Both the position numbers and the translations under genes were made by a program. The notes beneath the pieces were generated by a model. The model was not told where the DNA came from. It saw nothing but the letters and a program-made list of their open reading frames with translations, and made no database searches. A DNA stretch of 64,000 nt from Strongyloides papillosus (Eukaryota > Nematoda > Chromadorea > Rhabditida > Strongyloididae), in assembly GCA_005656395.1 (NCBI GenBank), contig SRSI01000052.1, positions 620,001-684,000 of the forward strand, given 5' to 3'. Shown here piece by piece: positions 10,915-24,921 of this stretch (within the stretch, counting starts at the first letter, position 1; each line of letters starts with the position of its first letter).

Positions 10915-13185
10915 AGTACAATAAACTGTTTTCAAATAAATTTTTAAATTATATAAAAAATGAACTATAAATAAAAAGACTATTAAATAAAATAAAAATT
11001 TTTATGATTGTTAAGTATTAGTCATTCGTATGATTGATATATTTGTATGGAAATCGTATACTTACTTAAATATAATTTATTATAGTTAAAAAATGTAAAG
11101 ATAGAGAATAAGTGTATTAATCAGCATAAAAATGATAAACTATAATAATACTATTCATATATTACATAAAAATCATATTGTATCTAATTTTTAGGTAAAT
11201 TTTTATTTTATCTATTATCATTGTAACTTGACAGAAATAATAACACTCTTAAAACTTGTATAATAAGTTAAATTAAAAAAGTTTGAATTTATTTAAGTAT
11301 AAATGTTTTAAAAGTATGTAATAAGTTCAGCAAACTGAAATTGAAAATTAACTAAAATAAGTTATCCTTTATACAAAAACGAAATAATTGTACAATTTAC
11401 AATCAATTCGATCAAAACAACCATTAATTTAATTAAATATATTAATAAAAACAAATAGATGATAAATCATTACTCATCAAAAACATTTCTTATTTGCAAA
11501 AGCAATCTTTTCTCTAATTTCAAGAATAGCTGATAATTTTAACGCTCAATTTTTTTAAACTTTTTTTAAATATATTAAATCAAATATATGTTAATGTTTT
11601 CAGAATAATAACTTGTTTTAATATATATTAAGATATTTCTATTCTGTTCAATAAGCTTAGCATTCATATAAATTAAAAGGAAATAAATATTTTTAAACTA
11701 TACTTTTGTGAAAACTTTTTTGCTATTAATATTTTTAATTAGATTTTTATTTTAATTTTCTATAGAATGTATAGAAAAAGTTCATATAGAAATTTGATGT
11801 ATTGCTTAGGAAAAAACATCATTTATTTTTTTTTCAAAGTATGAGTATGGCATTTATCGTAGAATTATTTCCAATTTTTTCTAAACTTTCACGGCACTTT
11901 CATAACAATTTATTGTTCTTAAGATAATTTTTTTTAGTTTTTGTTGGAATAATTACAAAATAAGACATACTATTTGCTTCTTCAGAGAATCATTTTGTCT
12001 AAGTGTTTTATTAAACTAAAATCACCTTTTCTTATTAATGCAAAGACTTTTTCTATAGAAATTTTGAATAAAATGAGAGGTTACTATGTAAGAGCTAAAA
12101 TTAATTAAAAAAAAGATATAAAAATGTTTTTACTATTTTGATAAGAAAATTATAAAAGTAGTATTTTGTTAAGGATGATTAGGAAATTGCAACAATTTAT
12201 AAAATTAAGCGTATAATTACATTGTTTTGAGGCTTTAGCTTATTAAACGATGCTTATAATAGAAACTAGATTTTCTAATATAATTTTTATTGCTATATAA
12301 CAAGATTTTTTTAAACTGATTTACTATATATATTTTTTTATTAAAAATAATTGTCTTGATGTTAAAATGTAATCTATTCTCTCGCTACAAGTTAATTTTA
12401 AAATTTTTACTATTTTACTCATATAAAATTGTATTACATTAAAACATTTTAGAAATCCTTTTTAATTAAATTAAAAATTTTACCATTAATTATCTCCTGA
12501 AAATAACTATATGAAGATACAATTCAACATATTAATAAAAAATTTTTTTATTCTAGGTGAATTATACTTAAATCTGCTATATCTTTGGCACGCAATTTTC
12601 AATTAATTTTTTATTGAATCCAAACTGAAATTCTTTAATCCATATGTCTTAAAATGGAAAATCATTTGGCGTTTCTAAAGAAAAAATAGTAGAAAAAATA
12701 AAAATTTTCAATTAACTTTCGTATTACAAATCTCCGCCTATCTTAAATAATAATATTTTTCATCTATAATATACTCAATTTCTACCATTTTGTCAAATTT
12801 TATTTAATTGATACGTTTTAAACGTATTTTAATTACTTTAATATGACAAACAATATCTTAGTTTTAAAATATTTCATTATTTTTTTAAGAATTTTAAAGT
12901 AGTTTTTAATTAATTTCTGAATATTCTTGATAGTAAGTACAAATATATATCTTAAATTAAAAAATAAAGAAATTTTGAAATAATTTCCATTTTATTCAAA
13001 AAAATTCAGAAAAACATTTTTAATAACTATTTCTATTATTTTTCATAATTGTTAAAGAAAAATATTTTTTCTCTAAAGCTGTTTTTTGGTAATAACTTTA
13101 TAAACTTATTTATATTTTAGAATAAAAATAGATCATTATAAACCAAAAATATTAATTTTACTAATCAAGAAGAAATTTATTCAGA
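10915..13185. other. long AT-rich intergenic region
   Basis: About 2.3 kb between two divergent genes, the small secreted protein (-) and the globin (+). It is rich in A and T runs. No open frame with coding character, RNA fold or repeat unit could be supported. Confidence 0.6.
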
Positions 13186-13915
13186 ATGGGGAAAATATTC
13201 AGTAAGAAAAAAGTTGAACCTGATTTAACTAACGACGAAATTGAAGCAATTCGAGATATGTGGTCCAGGTATATTCCATCATATAATTTTATTAGTACAG
13301 AAATATATTTTTAGAGCGAAAAATGAAAATGTTGGGAAAAAAATCCTTTTAACATTAATTGAAAAAAAGCCTAAATTCGCTGAGTATTTTGGTATTGGTT
13401 CAGAAAATGTTGATCCTAAAGAATTGATGAGCAAAAGAGAGTTTCAATTACAAGCACATAGAATTCAGGGTTTTCTTGATACAGCTGTGGGCTCTTTAGG
13501 TTATTGTCCAATGGCATCAATTTATGATATGGCACATCGAATTGGTCAAATACACTTTTACAAAGGTGTTAATTTTGGAGCTGATAATTGGTTGGTTTTT
13601 AAAAAAGTTACAGTTGATCAAGTTTCAAGAGTTTATTTTGATAGTAATAACAAAGATTGCAACAGAAAAAATAATGCGAATATAAATTCAGTTCGTAGAA
13701 ATACTTCTGGTGAAAGCGAAGAAGTTCTTGATGTCAAAAATGATCAACAGCCTGATGAAAGTGCTAATTCATATAATGAAATGTATGAAGTTCAAAATTG
13801 CGTAGCACGTTTAGGGTGGAATAAATTTATGACCGTTATTGTAAGAGAAATGAAGCGTGGTTTCTTGGAGGAAGCAATGAGAAACTGCAAAGAAGATGAA
13901 AATTTGCAATCATAA
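13186..13915 (+). CDS. nematode globin with N-myristoylation signal
   Basis: Exon 1 is 13186-13268 and exon 2 is 13315-13915, with a 46-nt intron (GTATAT...TTTTTAG, phase 2). The product is 227 residues. The globin fold reads from helix A ('EAIRDMWSRAKNENVGKKIL') through the 'KPKFAEYFGI' CD region, the E helix with H76 as likely distal His, and 'HRIGQIHF' with H108 as the likely proximal F8 His, to a final H helix ('RLGWNKFMTVIVREMKRGF'). The start MGKIFSKKK fits the MGxxxS N-myristoylation consensus followed by a basic cluster, so the protein is probably membrane-attached; acylated globins are known in C. elegans (GLB-26) and as globin X. An Asn/Ser/Glu-rich insertion at residues 137-187 separates the F/G part from helix H. 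The start chosen is the one that restores helix A after splicing. Confidence 0.9.
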
Positions 13916-14198
13916 CATTCTTTTTTTAATATTTTAAAATTTATTATCTAATTTTTTGGCTTTGGTATATTAATGAGTAATTAATCTATGAACTCATAAA
14001 TGATACAAGCATATTATTTTATATTCAGTCTAACAAAATTAAATTGAAACATTTTTTGGCTTATATTATTCTATTTCCTTAATTTGTAATTTAATAGTAA
14101 TTTTTTTTTAAATTATAATTATATGTTAATAATATGTACACAACTTTAATTTTAATAAATATATTTTGTTATTATATATATTATAATGATATATACTT

Positions 14199-15301
14199 TT
14201 AGTTTGTTCCAAACATAATATGAGTTTTTGATTTGATACTTTCAATTTTCGTGCCTATAATATTTCTTTTAACGGCTAATTTTCGTCGAACAATATACCA
14301 TTCAATGAATAAAGCTATAATAACCATAATAATACAGAACAGTGAAAGACAATATGCCCAACTGGGAATTCCATGTTTAGGTAATTTTCCACCTGTTGTG
14401 TAATAAAGTCTAATTGTAAAGCCTAATTGATCTATCAAATCTGATATTACTTGATGAAGAGGCCAATCTTTACAAAAAAATTTCATTAAAAACACTATGA
14501 AAAACTTACTTTGATTTATAGAATTCGTAGTTTCTAATTGAATATTACTTAAAAAAGGTGCTAAAATCGTATTGTCAGTGTGTATAGTAACAGAAGGCAA
14601 CTTTCTATTATCTCCAACCATTCCATCAAGAACAACAAGGACTAAAATATCAGTTATATTCATCATATAGCAATTATCATTCCCGAAATTTCCATGTGTT
14701 TTATCATTTTTAGGAAACCAATTTTTATAAAGAATAGAAGCAAAAATCTAAAAAAAAGATTTACATAATATTAAGAATAAAAAAAATATACTCTTGTAAA
14801 TACACGGTAACTACTAACAAATCTCTCAACTGTTTCAGCATCCATAACATGTGAACATTCATCTTGAAAAAGGCATCCAAATTCTTCATGATTACTATAA
14901 ACTTGTTTGCTTGAATATGGTGCAAGAAGTTGTTTAACAATTATTATTGCTAAAGATGTGGAAATAGTTTTATTATCAAAAGGAGATATTTTGTTAAAAA
15001 CTTTTTCATGTTTACCATATGTTTCACTTATTTCATTAAAACTTGAATACGATATTTGTTTATGCAGATCACATATATATGGAATTTGAGACGAAATTAC
15101 ACATTGGGAATAATACTAAAATATTTTCAAAATTTTTTAGAATATTTTTTATTAACAAATTACCTCTGCTTTATTTTTTTCTGGTGTTGGAAATTGACAT
15201 GGAGAATAATATGGTGGATGTATACTTGTTAATATTGGACTTATATATTTTATTAGTAATATACAAGGTATGTAAAATAATAAATTATATATTTTAATCA
15301 T
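14199..15301 (-). CDS. MOLO-1-like TPM-domain single-pass membrane protein
   Basis: Four exons: 15301-15164, 15115-14792, 14747-14510 and 14467-14199. The introns are 48, 44 and 42 nt, and the product is 322 residues. There is an N-terminal signal peptide, an extracellular domain of about 220 residues, one transmembrane helix near the C-terminus ('AYCLSLFCIIMVIIALFIEW') and a short basic tail. The ectodomain has the layout of the TPM domain as found in C. elegans MOLO-1: 'SQIPYICDLHKQIS' near the start, 'RIFASILYKNWF' in the middle and 'NITDILVLVVLDG' in the core. MOLO-1 is an auxiliary subunit of levamisole-sensitive acetylcholine receptors, so a role at the neuromuscular junction is possible but unproven. 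The last intron is in frame without a stop but has strong GTAAGTTTT and GTAAAG signals. The exon 2 donor (GTATAT) is the least certain junction. Confidence 0.68.
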
Positions 15302-18300
15302 ACTTTTTATAGAGAGTATATTTTTAACTATAAAATTTTTATCGAAAGTATTTTAACAATAACTATTTTTTGAAACAGTTGTATATATAGAAAAAATTGA
15401 TAAAAACATTCTTAACTCATCACATAAGCATAAAATTTATTTTTAAAGTATATTTTCTTCTATACAATGTGACTTTTCATGAATTTTGAATAAAAAAGCA
15501 TGTATTTAAAGTACCAACAAAAATTTTGAGATCTTTACCATTAGAAATAACTGAAAAGTTAAATATAAATAAATTATTTATAAAGGAAATCTTTTAAGAT
15601 TAGTATTATATTTCAACTAAGAATCGTCTTTAAAGGATTAATCTTCAATAAACATGGCCAAAAAGTTGGTAAAAATATAAAACATCTATGAATATTTACA
15701 AAATAATAATAATTTACTTTATATACAAATATAACATTTTTTTGTATTTTCTATGACATTTTTAATAGTTACTTATTAATTATATATACAATAAATTTTT
15801 AAACACAAAAAATGCAACAATAATAATTAAATATAGATAATACAACCTATAACTTGTCTATATTTTTCTTATATAAAAGAAAATTAAAAAAACATTAATG
15901 ATTTATTTTGGATAAATAAAGATAAACAATAGATAACTGTCAAAATATTCTAACAATTTAAATTATTTATGTTTTTTTCGTAATACTATTATAAAATTAC
16001 TGTTATTATTGAAAGTAATAGCCTTTTTAAAAATAATGAAAAATAAAAATTAACTTAAAGATATATAAATATATTAAAAATTTAATGTTTAAGCAAAAGT
16101 TATTGTTACTCTATTAAAACTTATAAATATATAATTCTATATATAAAAAGAAAAAGAAATACATATAACAATTCATATATGGTTAACTCAAGGGGTTAGG
16201 GAAAATATAATTTGTCACTCATATGATGAATGCCCTTTTCGTGGTGTATATAGATGTATTATTACATTGAAGAGAGAGTGAATTTTAAGATGAATTTTAT
16301 ATGGAAAATAAAGGGCAATATTTTTGTTAAAATACTTTTCATAAATATGGATTCATTTTTAAACTTCCTTTAAGCTATTTTTTCAACATTACAAGTGAGG
16401 AACAGTTAAAAAAAAGCAAGGAAAAAATAAGTGATTATCATATAAAAAACATTTCAAACATTATTAATTTCATTATCACTTAACTTTAATGCGTGAAATA
16501 GTTTAATAATATTGTTAAGTAAGAAGAAATATTAAAAATATAAAATTATTTTTGTACATAGTAAATGCTAAAATTTAATAAAGTGAAAAACTGTATTTCC
16601 AATCATCCAAGTCTACAAAAGAAACGGAAAATTTAAGGAAATTATTATAAACTTATTATAAAATAATTATTTATATGTTTTACTGTACATACATTTTTTT
16701 ATATCAATATTTAAAAAAAATATTTATTTGTATTTAGATGGTTTTTAATAACGGTTTAAATACACAATTTTAATAAATCATTTGTTATTATAGAAAAATA
16801 AATTTTAGTTACTACTAAGATATTTGCCAAACAAAAGATATATTCACAAAAGGATGTAACATTATAACTCTATAGATATATATTTGAATACATGAGGGAG
16901 AGATTTTTTTATCATCAAAATAAATTTACTAAATTGAAATTCAAGATATTAAAGGAACAATTTGTAGTAAATTTTTCAAAAGGAATTTTATAACAAAATT
17001 ATCTTTACCAAGACCATTATATGTTGTAAAATAAAAGAAGAACACATCACTAATGATAGAACACAATCTTTGGACTATATTTAATAATAAAAAAGAAAAA
17101 GGCTTTTAAAAAAATTTATTTAAATATAATCAAATATGTCTATAGTGACTCTAATAAGAAAAATTTAAAATATTTACTAAGAAAAATACAAAAACGTTTT
17201 TTTCAATAACTACTTCGTTTAAAAAATGCTATGTATTTCATTTATTTTCCAAAATTCAGTTTAAGGGTAAAATATTTGAATAACTAATTTTAATAGATAC
17301 CATTTAAATTAATGTAATTATAAATGGTAAGCATGTAAATATAGTCAATAATATTTTTATAATAGAATTAAAATTGATAAATAGCATTTTAAAGTAACAC
17401 AAATAACTAGTGGAAGTAAAAAAGGCATTTAAGAATACACTCCTTTTTTAAAGCATATAATTTTAAAATTTTATTACATAAAATTTACTTAATGATTCAC
17501 AAATTTATAACTTTCCAAATAAAAAAAACATACATAAATTGTATTTCTAACTATCAAATAAAAAAAATGACATAATTAAAGTATTTTTTTGATATAAACT
17601 TTTTGAATGCATTATTATTGAACATTTTTCAACATATTGAGTGTGCTATTCATATTTTCACAAAAAGAATTATTTTATCAAAAAAAATTTCCTTTTGTTA
17701 TTTCATATTATTTCCTCATACCATTGAAAAGAAATCACAAAAAAAAATAAAATGTATCTTTAAAGAGTAAAAGGAATTGATAAAATTTATCTTTATTAAA
17801 GCATTTTTTAATAACTTTTGACAAATCTTAACTGTCATGTTTTTGAATGGTAGCATTTTTAAGTATTTCTGTCTATCAAAAACATCCGAAACATTATAAA
17901 GAATAATATAATAATTCATAAAAACGAAAACATTTTCTCATGTATTGGAAAGATTCTTTTATTTCATAATAACCCATTATTTTACTTTAAAAATTAATAT
18001 TATAAATAATAATTTTATTAATATTTTTTATAGTTGCACTTTTTGTTCATACTTTTTTAATTATATTAACAATATTAATTTTTTTTATTTTTCTTCAATT
18101 AAGTAAAGATTTTTTGATGCTCTTTTATCTAATAATTTACGTTCATGATAAATCTTATAAGATGGATAAAACTTCCTCTATCTTCTTTAAAATGATTACA
18201 TATAATTATCTGTGCTATCTATCCATTATCAATAAATTTTTAATTATATATATATGTGTTTATACCAAGATATCATGGATAGTTGACATTCAACAGTAAC

Positions 18301-18314
18301 TGTTAATTTAAATT
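15302..18314. other. long AT-rich intergenic region
   Basis: Three kilobases of A/T-rich sequence between the TPM gene (-) and the SDR gene (+). Short open frames at 17716-17919 and 18114-18299 look like random AT-rich translations (Ile, Phe, Lys, Tyr). A slightly less AT-rich patch lies at about 16190-16300, but no RNA or protein could be assigned to it. Confidence 0.6.
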
Positions 18315-19554
18315 ATGCTACTTTATATTTCTTTCATAATTTTATTTGGGATAAGTTTTTTTTATTTCCTCACACAAAAGATACTTGAATTTTTTACTAT
18401 CAATGAATTTAATACTAAATGCATTATAATAACAGGTTGTGACTCTGGGTTTGGAAAAGAACTAGCTATTAAATGTAATGACAAAGGATTTATTGTTTTT
18501 GCGTGTTGTCTAACTAAAGAAGGGTACGATAAAATTTCCAATACTAATAAAAGAATCATACCTTATATTCTTGATATAACTGATTCTTCAAATATTAATG
18601 AATTTGTTGATTATGTAACACATACTATCTCGAAATCAGAATCATGGACGTTATATGCATTAGTAAATAATGCATCAGTTTTTGGAGCATATGGTCCAGA
18701 TGATTGGACAAAACTTGATTTTTATGAGAACGTATTTAATGTTAATGTTATTGGAACAATTAGAATGATTCATGCATTTAAGAAATATTTAAAAGAAAAT
18801 GGTGGAAGAATAGTAACTATGTCTTCATGTGTGGTCAACACTCCACTCCCATATGCTGCTCCGTATAATGCTTCTAAATCTGCAATTGAAGGATATATCA
18901 ATAGTATAAGATTAGAATTAAAAAAATGGAACGTTAAATGTATTTTGATTCAACCAAGTTGTTATAAAACAGAAATGCTTAGTAAAGAATCAAGTGATAA
19001 AAGACTTCAGGATGCTTGGAGTAAATTACCTTCAGAAATGAAGATATATTATCAAAAAAGTGTTTTAACAAGTTGTAAGTCAGATATATTTATAATCCCC
19101 CTGTAAAAAATAAAAGAAAATATTTTTTTTATATTTGATATTATTTTGTGCAATTTGTTTTTATTTATTAAAATATATCTACATTAAGATTATGTTTATT
19201 TTAGTTAAGGAAGCTTATTTTAATTTTATTGATTCAAATGCTTCAGACCAAGTAATTGATGTGATCAATTGTTATTTCAAAGCATTAGTTTCTAAATACC
19301 CTAACCCCAGGTATGTTTACAAAATTAATTATTGTTAAATGAAATTATAAATAAATGAAACAAATTTAATAATTTTTTATTTAAAACTTTACAGATATCA
19401 AGTTGGTTTTAAGAGTAAAACTATATTAAAATGGCTGTCATTAATACCAACAAGATGTTCGGATTTTTTTGTTTACCAATTAGCAATGAAAAATTTAGAA
19501 GAAATACTTCATAGAAAAACTGAAGAAGCATCAACTCCATTTATTGACTCATAA
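18315..19554 (+). CDS. membrane-anchored short-chain dehydrogenase/reductase
   Basis: Three exons, 18315-19074, 19205-19310 and 19395-19554, with introns of 130 and 84 nt; 341 residues. An N-terminal hydrophobic anchor (about residues 3-19) precedes a Rossmann fold. The cofactor motif TGCDSGFG lies at residues 40-47. NNAS replaces the usual NNAG, and the catalytic Ser lies in 'VTMSSCV'. The active-site YNASK is at residues 184-188. The layout and length match the retinol/hydroxysteroid dehydrogenase group of SDRs (RDH, HSD17B6-like; the dhs genes of nematodes), which oxidise or reduce steroids and retinoids at the ER membrane with NAD(H) or NADP(H). Substrate cannot be read from sequence. The last two exons supply the C-terminal helical region typical of this group ('RYQVGFKSKTILKWLSLIP'). 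Confidence 0.87.
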
Positions 19555-20127
19555 TATTCCACTTATCTCCTATATCTATTAAAATATGATGTTAAAAAAG
19601 ACTACTCTATCATACGAACTCAAATTATTACATCATTATATTTACAATTTTGAAAAACTTCCTTCTTTACTATTAAACAATTTAGAAAGAAGATAAAAAT
19701 TAAATATTTTATATATTTATCGAATTACTTTCAATATAAATATCTCAATTTTGAAGTGAATATTAAATAAAATATATTATCTTTTTTTCAATACATTTTT
19801 ATAATCAACAGCCAACACAACTTATTTCTTTAATATATTACTAATATTTCTATATTCTCTATTATTCAAGAATAGTCTCTATACGTTTACACTACTAGAA
19901 ATTAGTGAGAGTGTGTATTAATTTCATAAATCTTAATCAAAGGGAGGACAGTTTTTAACAGTTGTTTTGTTCTCAACAAGGAATCAACAAAAATTATTTT
20001 TAATCACTATAAAAAATATATAAATATATACACCTAAAAATTTGTTCCACCTCGTTTAAAATAAAATTATTTCTTTAACTTCAATTGCTACAATCATTAT
20101 ATTATAAAATAATTTATTTCATTTAAT
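19555..20127. other. intergenic, no gene seen
   Basis: About 570 bp between the SDR gene and the methyltransferase gene on the same strand. AT-rich; probably the 3' UTR of the first and the promoter of the second. Confidence 0.55.
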
Positions 20128-21240
20128 ATGGATGATATTGTTGTTAGGAAACAAAATATCTCAACTTCTTCATCCGATAGTGGTATTGATTCAAAACTTC
20201 ATGATGATGATAAACCTATTTCTTATGATCCACCAAGAAGCGAACTTCTTGATAGAAGAACAATTGCAAGAGACTTTTCTACTGAAGCATATCTTAACGA
20301 TTTTTATTCAAATGTCGATGATTGTGCAATGCAAATGGTTTTAAATTATTTACCACAATTTGCTGCAAGAATTGGTAAAAAGGATAGGTTACTTGATTTT
20401 GGAGCTGGTCCAACAATTCATGTTCCATGTTGTTTTAGAAATTATGTCGATGAAGTAAGAGTAAAATATTTTTAATTAAAATTATTTTTAGTTTTTTTTA
20501 TCTGATTATCTACCCCAAAATCGTAAAGAACTTCTAAATTGGTTTAACAACACATCAACTTTTGATTGGTCCAAACCATTAAAAATGATTGCAAATTGTG
20601 AAATGGGAGATTTAACAAAATTAAAGGAAATGGAAAATTTAGCTAAATCTAAGGTTGTCATTAAAAATTATCTTATCACCTAGAGTAATTTTGTAAATAG
20701 AGTATTTTTTCAAATATACATGTGATAGTAAATTTTTTTGAGGAAACCAGTATCTATTATAGCAATAGGGTAGAGTTTTAATTTTTTTTGAAGATTGAAA
20801 TATATTTTTTTATTATTCACTCTTCTTCAGATAATCTATAAAACATTAATTTTTTGTTTTATTTTTAGGTTAAAGCAATCATCCATTGTGATGCATTTAG
20901 AGATCCATCAATTAATTGTGATCCAAGTTATAGAAAATCTTTTGACATTATAACAAGCCTTTTTTGTCTTGAATATTGTACAGAGACAAATGAAGAATTT
21001 AAAAACTGTATTAAAAATGTTTTGAAACAACTCAAAGTCGGTGGTTATTACATTATGGGTGGTGTAATGGAAGAAAATTGGTGCTCATTTAATAATAAAA
21101 AGTTCGTTTGTTTATACCTTACAGAAGATGTTCTCTTTGATGCTTTAAGAGATGCAGGTATGGACGTAGATAATGAAAAAGAGACAAAATTCATTAATGA
21201 CAATGGAATGTACATGATTTTAACTAAGAAAAAGCACTAA
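20128..21240 (+). CDS. NNMT/PNMT/TEMT-family N-methyltransferase
   Basis: Three exons, 20128-20454, 20492-20653 and 20869-21240, with introns of 37 and 215 nt; 286 residues, near the usual length of the family. The SAM-binding motif I reads DFGAGPTIHVP, as in amine N-methyltransferases. It is followed by 'FLSDYLPQNRKELLNWF', typical of NNMT/PNMT/TEMT, by 'VKAIIHCDAF', and by the motif 'FDIITSLFCLEYC'. The family moves a methyl group from SAM to small amines such as nicotinamide; C. elegans has anmt genes of this type. The second intron starts with GTTGTC, a weak donor, and is the least certain join. Its phase is right and the joined protein reads smoothly. The first 25 residues are Ser/Asp-rich. 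Confidence 0.85.
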
Positions 21241-24200
21241 AAAATGTTATTTTTAGAAAATGGTTTAAACAAAATTTAAAATTTATGAGTAAACAAACAT
21301 GATGAAATTAGCTTACAGGATAGTTTTATCTTTAATTTAATTAGAAACATTAAAATAATTCAAATATAATGTCTTCTTAAAACAATTTTTACAATAAAAT
21401 TTTATTTACACAAAATCATTTACTTTATTTTTATTTTCTACTTTCCAAATTAATCCTAAATATTAATAAAATTTACTAAGAAATAAAAATTTGATCGTTT
21501 AATATTGAATATATTATAATCATTATTTTGTCAACTTATAATTGTAAAGAAAATTTTTTGTACAACATAAATTACTTATAACTTCCTTTTGGATAGCACT
21601 CATTTATATTGATAAGTGTGTTAAATATTTGTCATTTTTTTCGTGGAAAATTTGAAAATGTTTGTAAATTACAGTACAATTTTTCAAAAGCTATTTCATT
21701 ATCAAAAAAAATAAGAAGTTAGAGGTAATTTAAGATACTTATCTAGGTATTTGGTATGCTAAGATTAAGTCAATCTTTAATTATATATATTTTTAAAATT
21801 GAATATTTATTATTGTCGTTGAAATTGTAATGCTAAAGTCAAAAAATTCTTTAGAGTATATGTAAATTATTATGATTTCAATGACTTTATGTTGGTAAAT
21901 TTTTAAATAATATATAGAAAATTTAACTATTTACTTTTACAACTTTATAAAATAATTAGTTTAGTTCTAAAGAATTCACAATTATATTAATTTTGTTCAT
22001 ATTTCTAGCATATGTTTTCAATAATATGAAATAATTTATTTCTATAAACTAGTAAGCAAAATATATAAAATATGTTTTCGTTAATGTGAAAAATATACTT
22101 CAAAATGTTAAATATTAATATAATACTAATATAAGTTTTAAACGATGTTAGCTTTAAAAATTATAGCAAAATATTTTATGTAAATTGAGTTGAAGTATAA
22201 CTTTTCCCACAATTGACGTTAGAAAAAAAACCTTGTGATTTTAAATTCTAGTAAATTTAGCCGCCAAAAAAATTATATTTTAAATGACTACTTGTAAAAG
22301 ATGTGTCCAATCTAACATTAAAAACAAAATTAAAACAACATAAAAGTTCTATTACATACATGAAAATATCAGTAAAACAAAAATCAAATTATATCTTCAA
22401 TTAATTATTTGTATATCGCAGATGCTGTGTTGGACTCAATATATACCAGTAAAAATACACCTATAACCTCATGGACTTTAAGGAAAAGAATATGGGATGA
22501 ATCACCAGTACACAACAGATCACAGAAAATACTGAATTTTGAGTATCAAATTTACAATTCATACTTTATAAATATAAATATCTTTTTCGTTATATTAATA
22601 TTATCCCTTGCTAAATAGAAGTTTAACCAAAAGTAAATGTTATTCTTCAAATAATAGGGAGCCTGCTTTGGACTCTCAAGTATACACCAAGATTACATAT
22701 TTTAGAGTTTTTTTGATTTATTATTCTCACCAAAGTAGGTCTTTTTTAATATTAATTTTTTAAATTATTTACAAATTTGATTTAAAATTACTTTTATCAT
22801 CAATAATAATATTAAAATTTATATAAATGGTGATCAGAATTAATGATCTATTTTTAAATTTGAATAAATTGCTTTATAATTAACTTTTTTGATATTATAC
22901 TCATGTGAGAATTCAAATTCTTATTATAAGTATTTCAAGATCATTTTTGGAAGCTAACTTTATAACATAGTTATAGTCTTTTAAATAAAAAAGATTTTTC
23001 TTAAATATACTCTCAAAAACTAATTTATAAAATTAAAATAGCCATAATATTTAACAACTATAAAATTTTATTCCTTTGAATTAGTAATAATTAACGATAT
23101 TATTTAAATATTTTCTCTTCAAATTTTTTTAAAACACTTATAAGTTATAAAAAAATTATTTCTTTCATTTTAAGTATAAACAAAGTTTTGTAAACGTTAA
23201 CTTTACAACTTAACATTGACATTCAAAGATGATTTTGAAATAAATAATAAAAAAAATGAAGTAAGACTATCAGAGGAATACAATTGAAAACACGTTAATT
23301 ACAAAAAAGAATTATTTCTGAATCAATTATCAATCCATAAACTTTTTCGCAAAATGCCTCACATATAGTTAAACGTTTTAATAGTAAAATGAAAACGATT
23401 GTATAAACGAAAACAAATAATCAATTAAAAGTTTATTTTTTATTTTTTTCTATAATTTAAGTTATTCTAAAAAAACATGCATCATTCTAATAACAAAACA
23501 GTTTATTTCAAATTAAATAACTACAGATACATCCAATTTTCTTAAATTTCAAAAGAACTCTATCAACTTTTTCAATTTCTTGTTAAAATAAAAAAACATT
23601 TTTAGTCTTGCTCATTTCCTTGTTAAAAATCCCATTCATTTGAAAGCCATGTCAAAAATCTGCTATCTATAGTAAAAATAAGGAAATTAAGTTTGTTTCC
23701 ACTATACTCTTCTTATAATAAACCGATTATCATGATTAAACAACCGAAAGATATATTCTTTTCTAACGTAAGGGGTTTGATTGATTTCACTTTTTTGTGG
23801 ACTAAATTAACTAAGTTGTTCTTTAAAGAAAACCCTGTCAACGTGGTTTTATTGACGATTATGTTCCTTAAGTTAACGAAATGGAGAGATTTATATCTCA
23901 TTTGAAGGTACAATTTTAGAACAGCGCGGAAGCTTTATAATAATGGAATTGATCAAAAATTGGTCAAGTTTTAGATTAAAGAGTGATTACCATGTTTAAA
24001 AAAAGTTTAAAGTAAGATAGCTATAACTTAGTAGTAATTTGATGTAAACAAATAAAATGCTGCTTATATTAAATATTTAAATCTGATTTAAAAAATGAAA
24101 GTACTACAAAGTTTCTAGCCTAATAACAAAATAAAATATACTAATTTAAGTGTCAACGTTTTTGATTTTTTGGTTAAAATTAATTTTGCTCTAGACATAA

Positions 24201-24921
24201 AACTTTAGTAATTTGATCAATTTCATTGGTCAATAGATATATTCTATTTTAACTAGAAATGTGAAAATAGTTTTAAAACTTTTTAACTTAATTAACCAAA
24301 TTCTTTTTAAAAAATACCAATTTTAGACATTTTTTTGCATAATTTTATTCTAAATATAACTTTTTTCAAAGTTTTTAAAAATAATTTCCAGCACCATTAA
24401 CTACCACATTTAACGTATATTTGCAAAATGTATTTTATCTTTTTTATTAGCATTTATACTATTAATTACTGCATCGTGAATCACATCATTGAATGTACAT
24501 AATTGGGTTTTATTCAAGCGATTTTTTAAAAACATGCAATATACCAATGTTAGTTGGAAATTAAAAGACTCTAACTACCTTCGAATATAAAAATAACAAA
24601 AATCATAATAATTAGATCTAATAAAGTTTAAATAGAAAAACTGAAATTTGTATTTATTTGCTTTTTATAATCTTTTTATACTTTTTTAACTTATTCATAT
24701 ATTTAAAATTCATAGTATTGAAATCGAAACTCTAACAAATTCTATCTATTCTTATTTATTGTAATCATTTCATATTTAATAGATTTAATAAAACAAATTC
24801 TATTTTTTTATAGATTTATTAAAACATCTATACATATATTAATGGAATTATTTATTTTTATCAAATTTAAGAAATTTTATTTTAAAATTTAAATTTTTAC
24901 TATTAGCACCTGTTCTCCATA
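21241..24921. other. long AT-rich intergenic region before the DIRS element
   Basis: About 3.7 kb without a supported gene. Two weak open frames (22409-22618, and 23693-23905 with an antisense partner) have no recognisable domain. Their surroundings (22400-22700 and 23690-23950) are slightly richer in GC than the rest and could be decayed mobile or exon fragments, but this cannot be shown. Confidence 0.5.

Noticed and set aside
18114..18299. 61-residue plus-strand frame just before the SDR gene
   Set aside because: It ends before the SDR start and has no conserved content; SDR already has its own anchor and start.
22400..22700. Two similar short stretches (TTGGACTC...TATACC) that looked like a direct repeat or transposon remnant
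   Set aside because: The match is short and gapped, with no ends or coding remains to support an element.
23693..23913. Overlapping open frames on both strands
   Set aside because: No recognisable domain, no splice context and no start context; sense/antisense pairs like this arise by chance.
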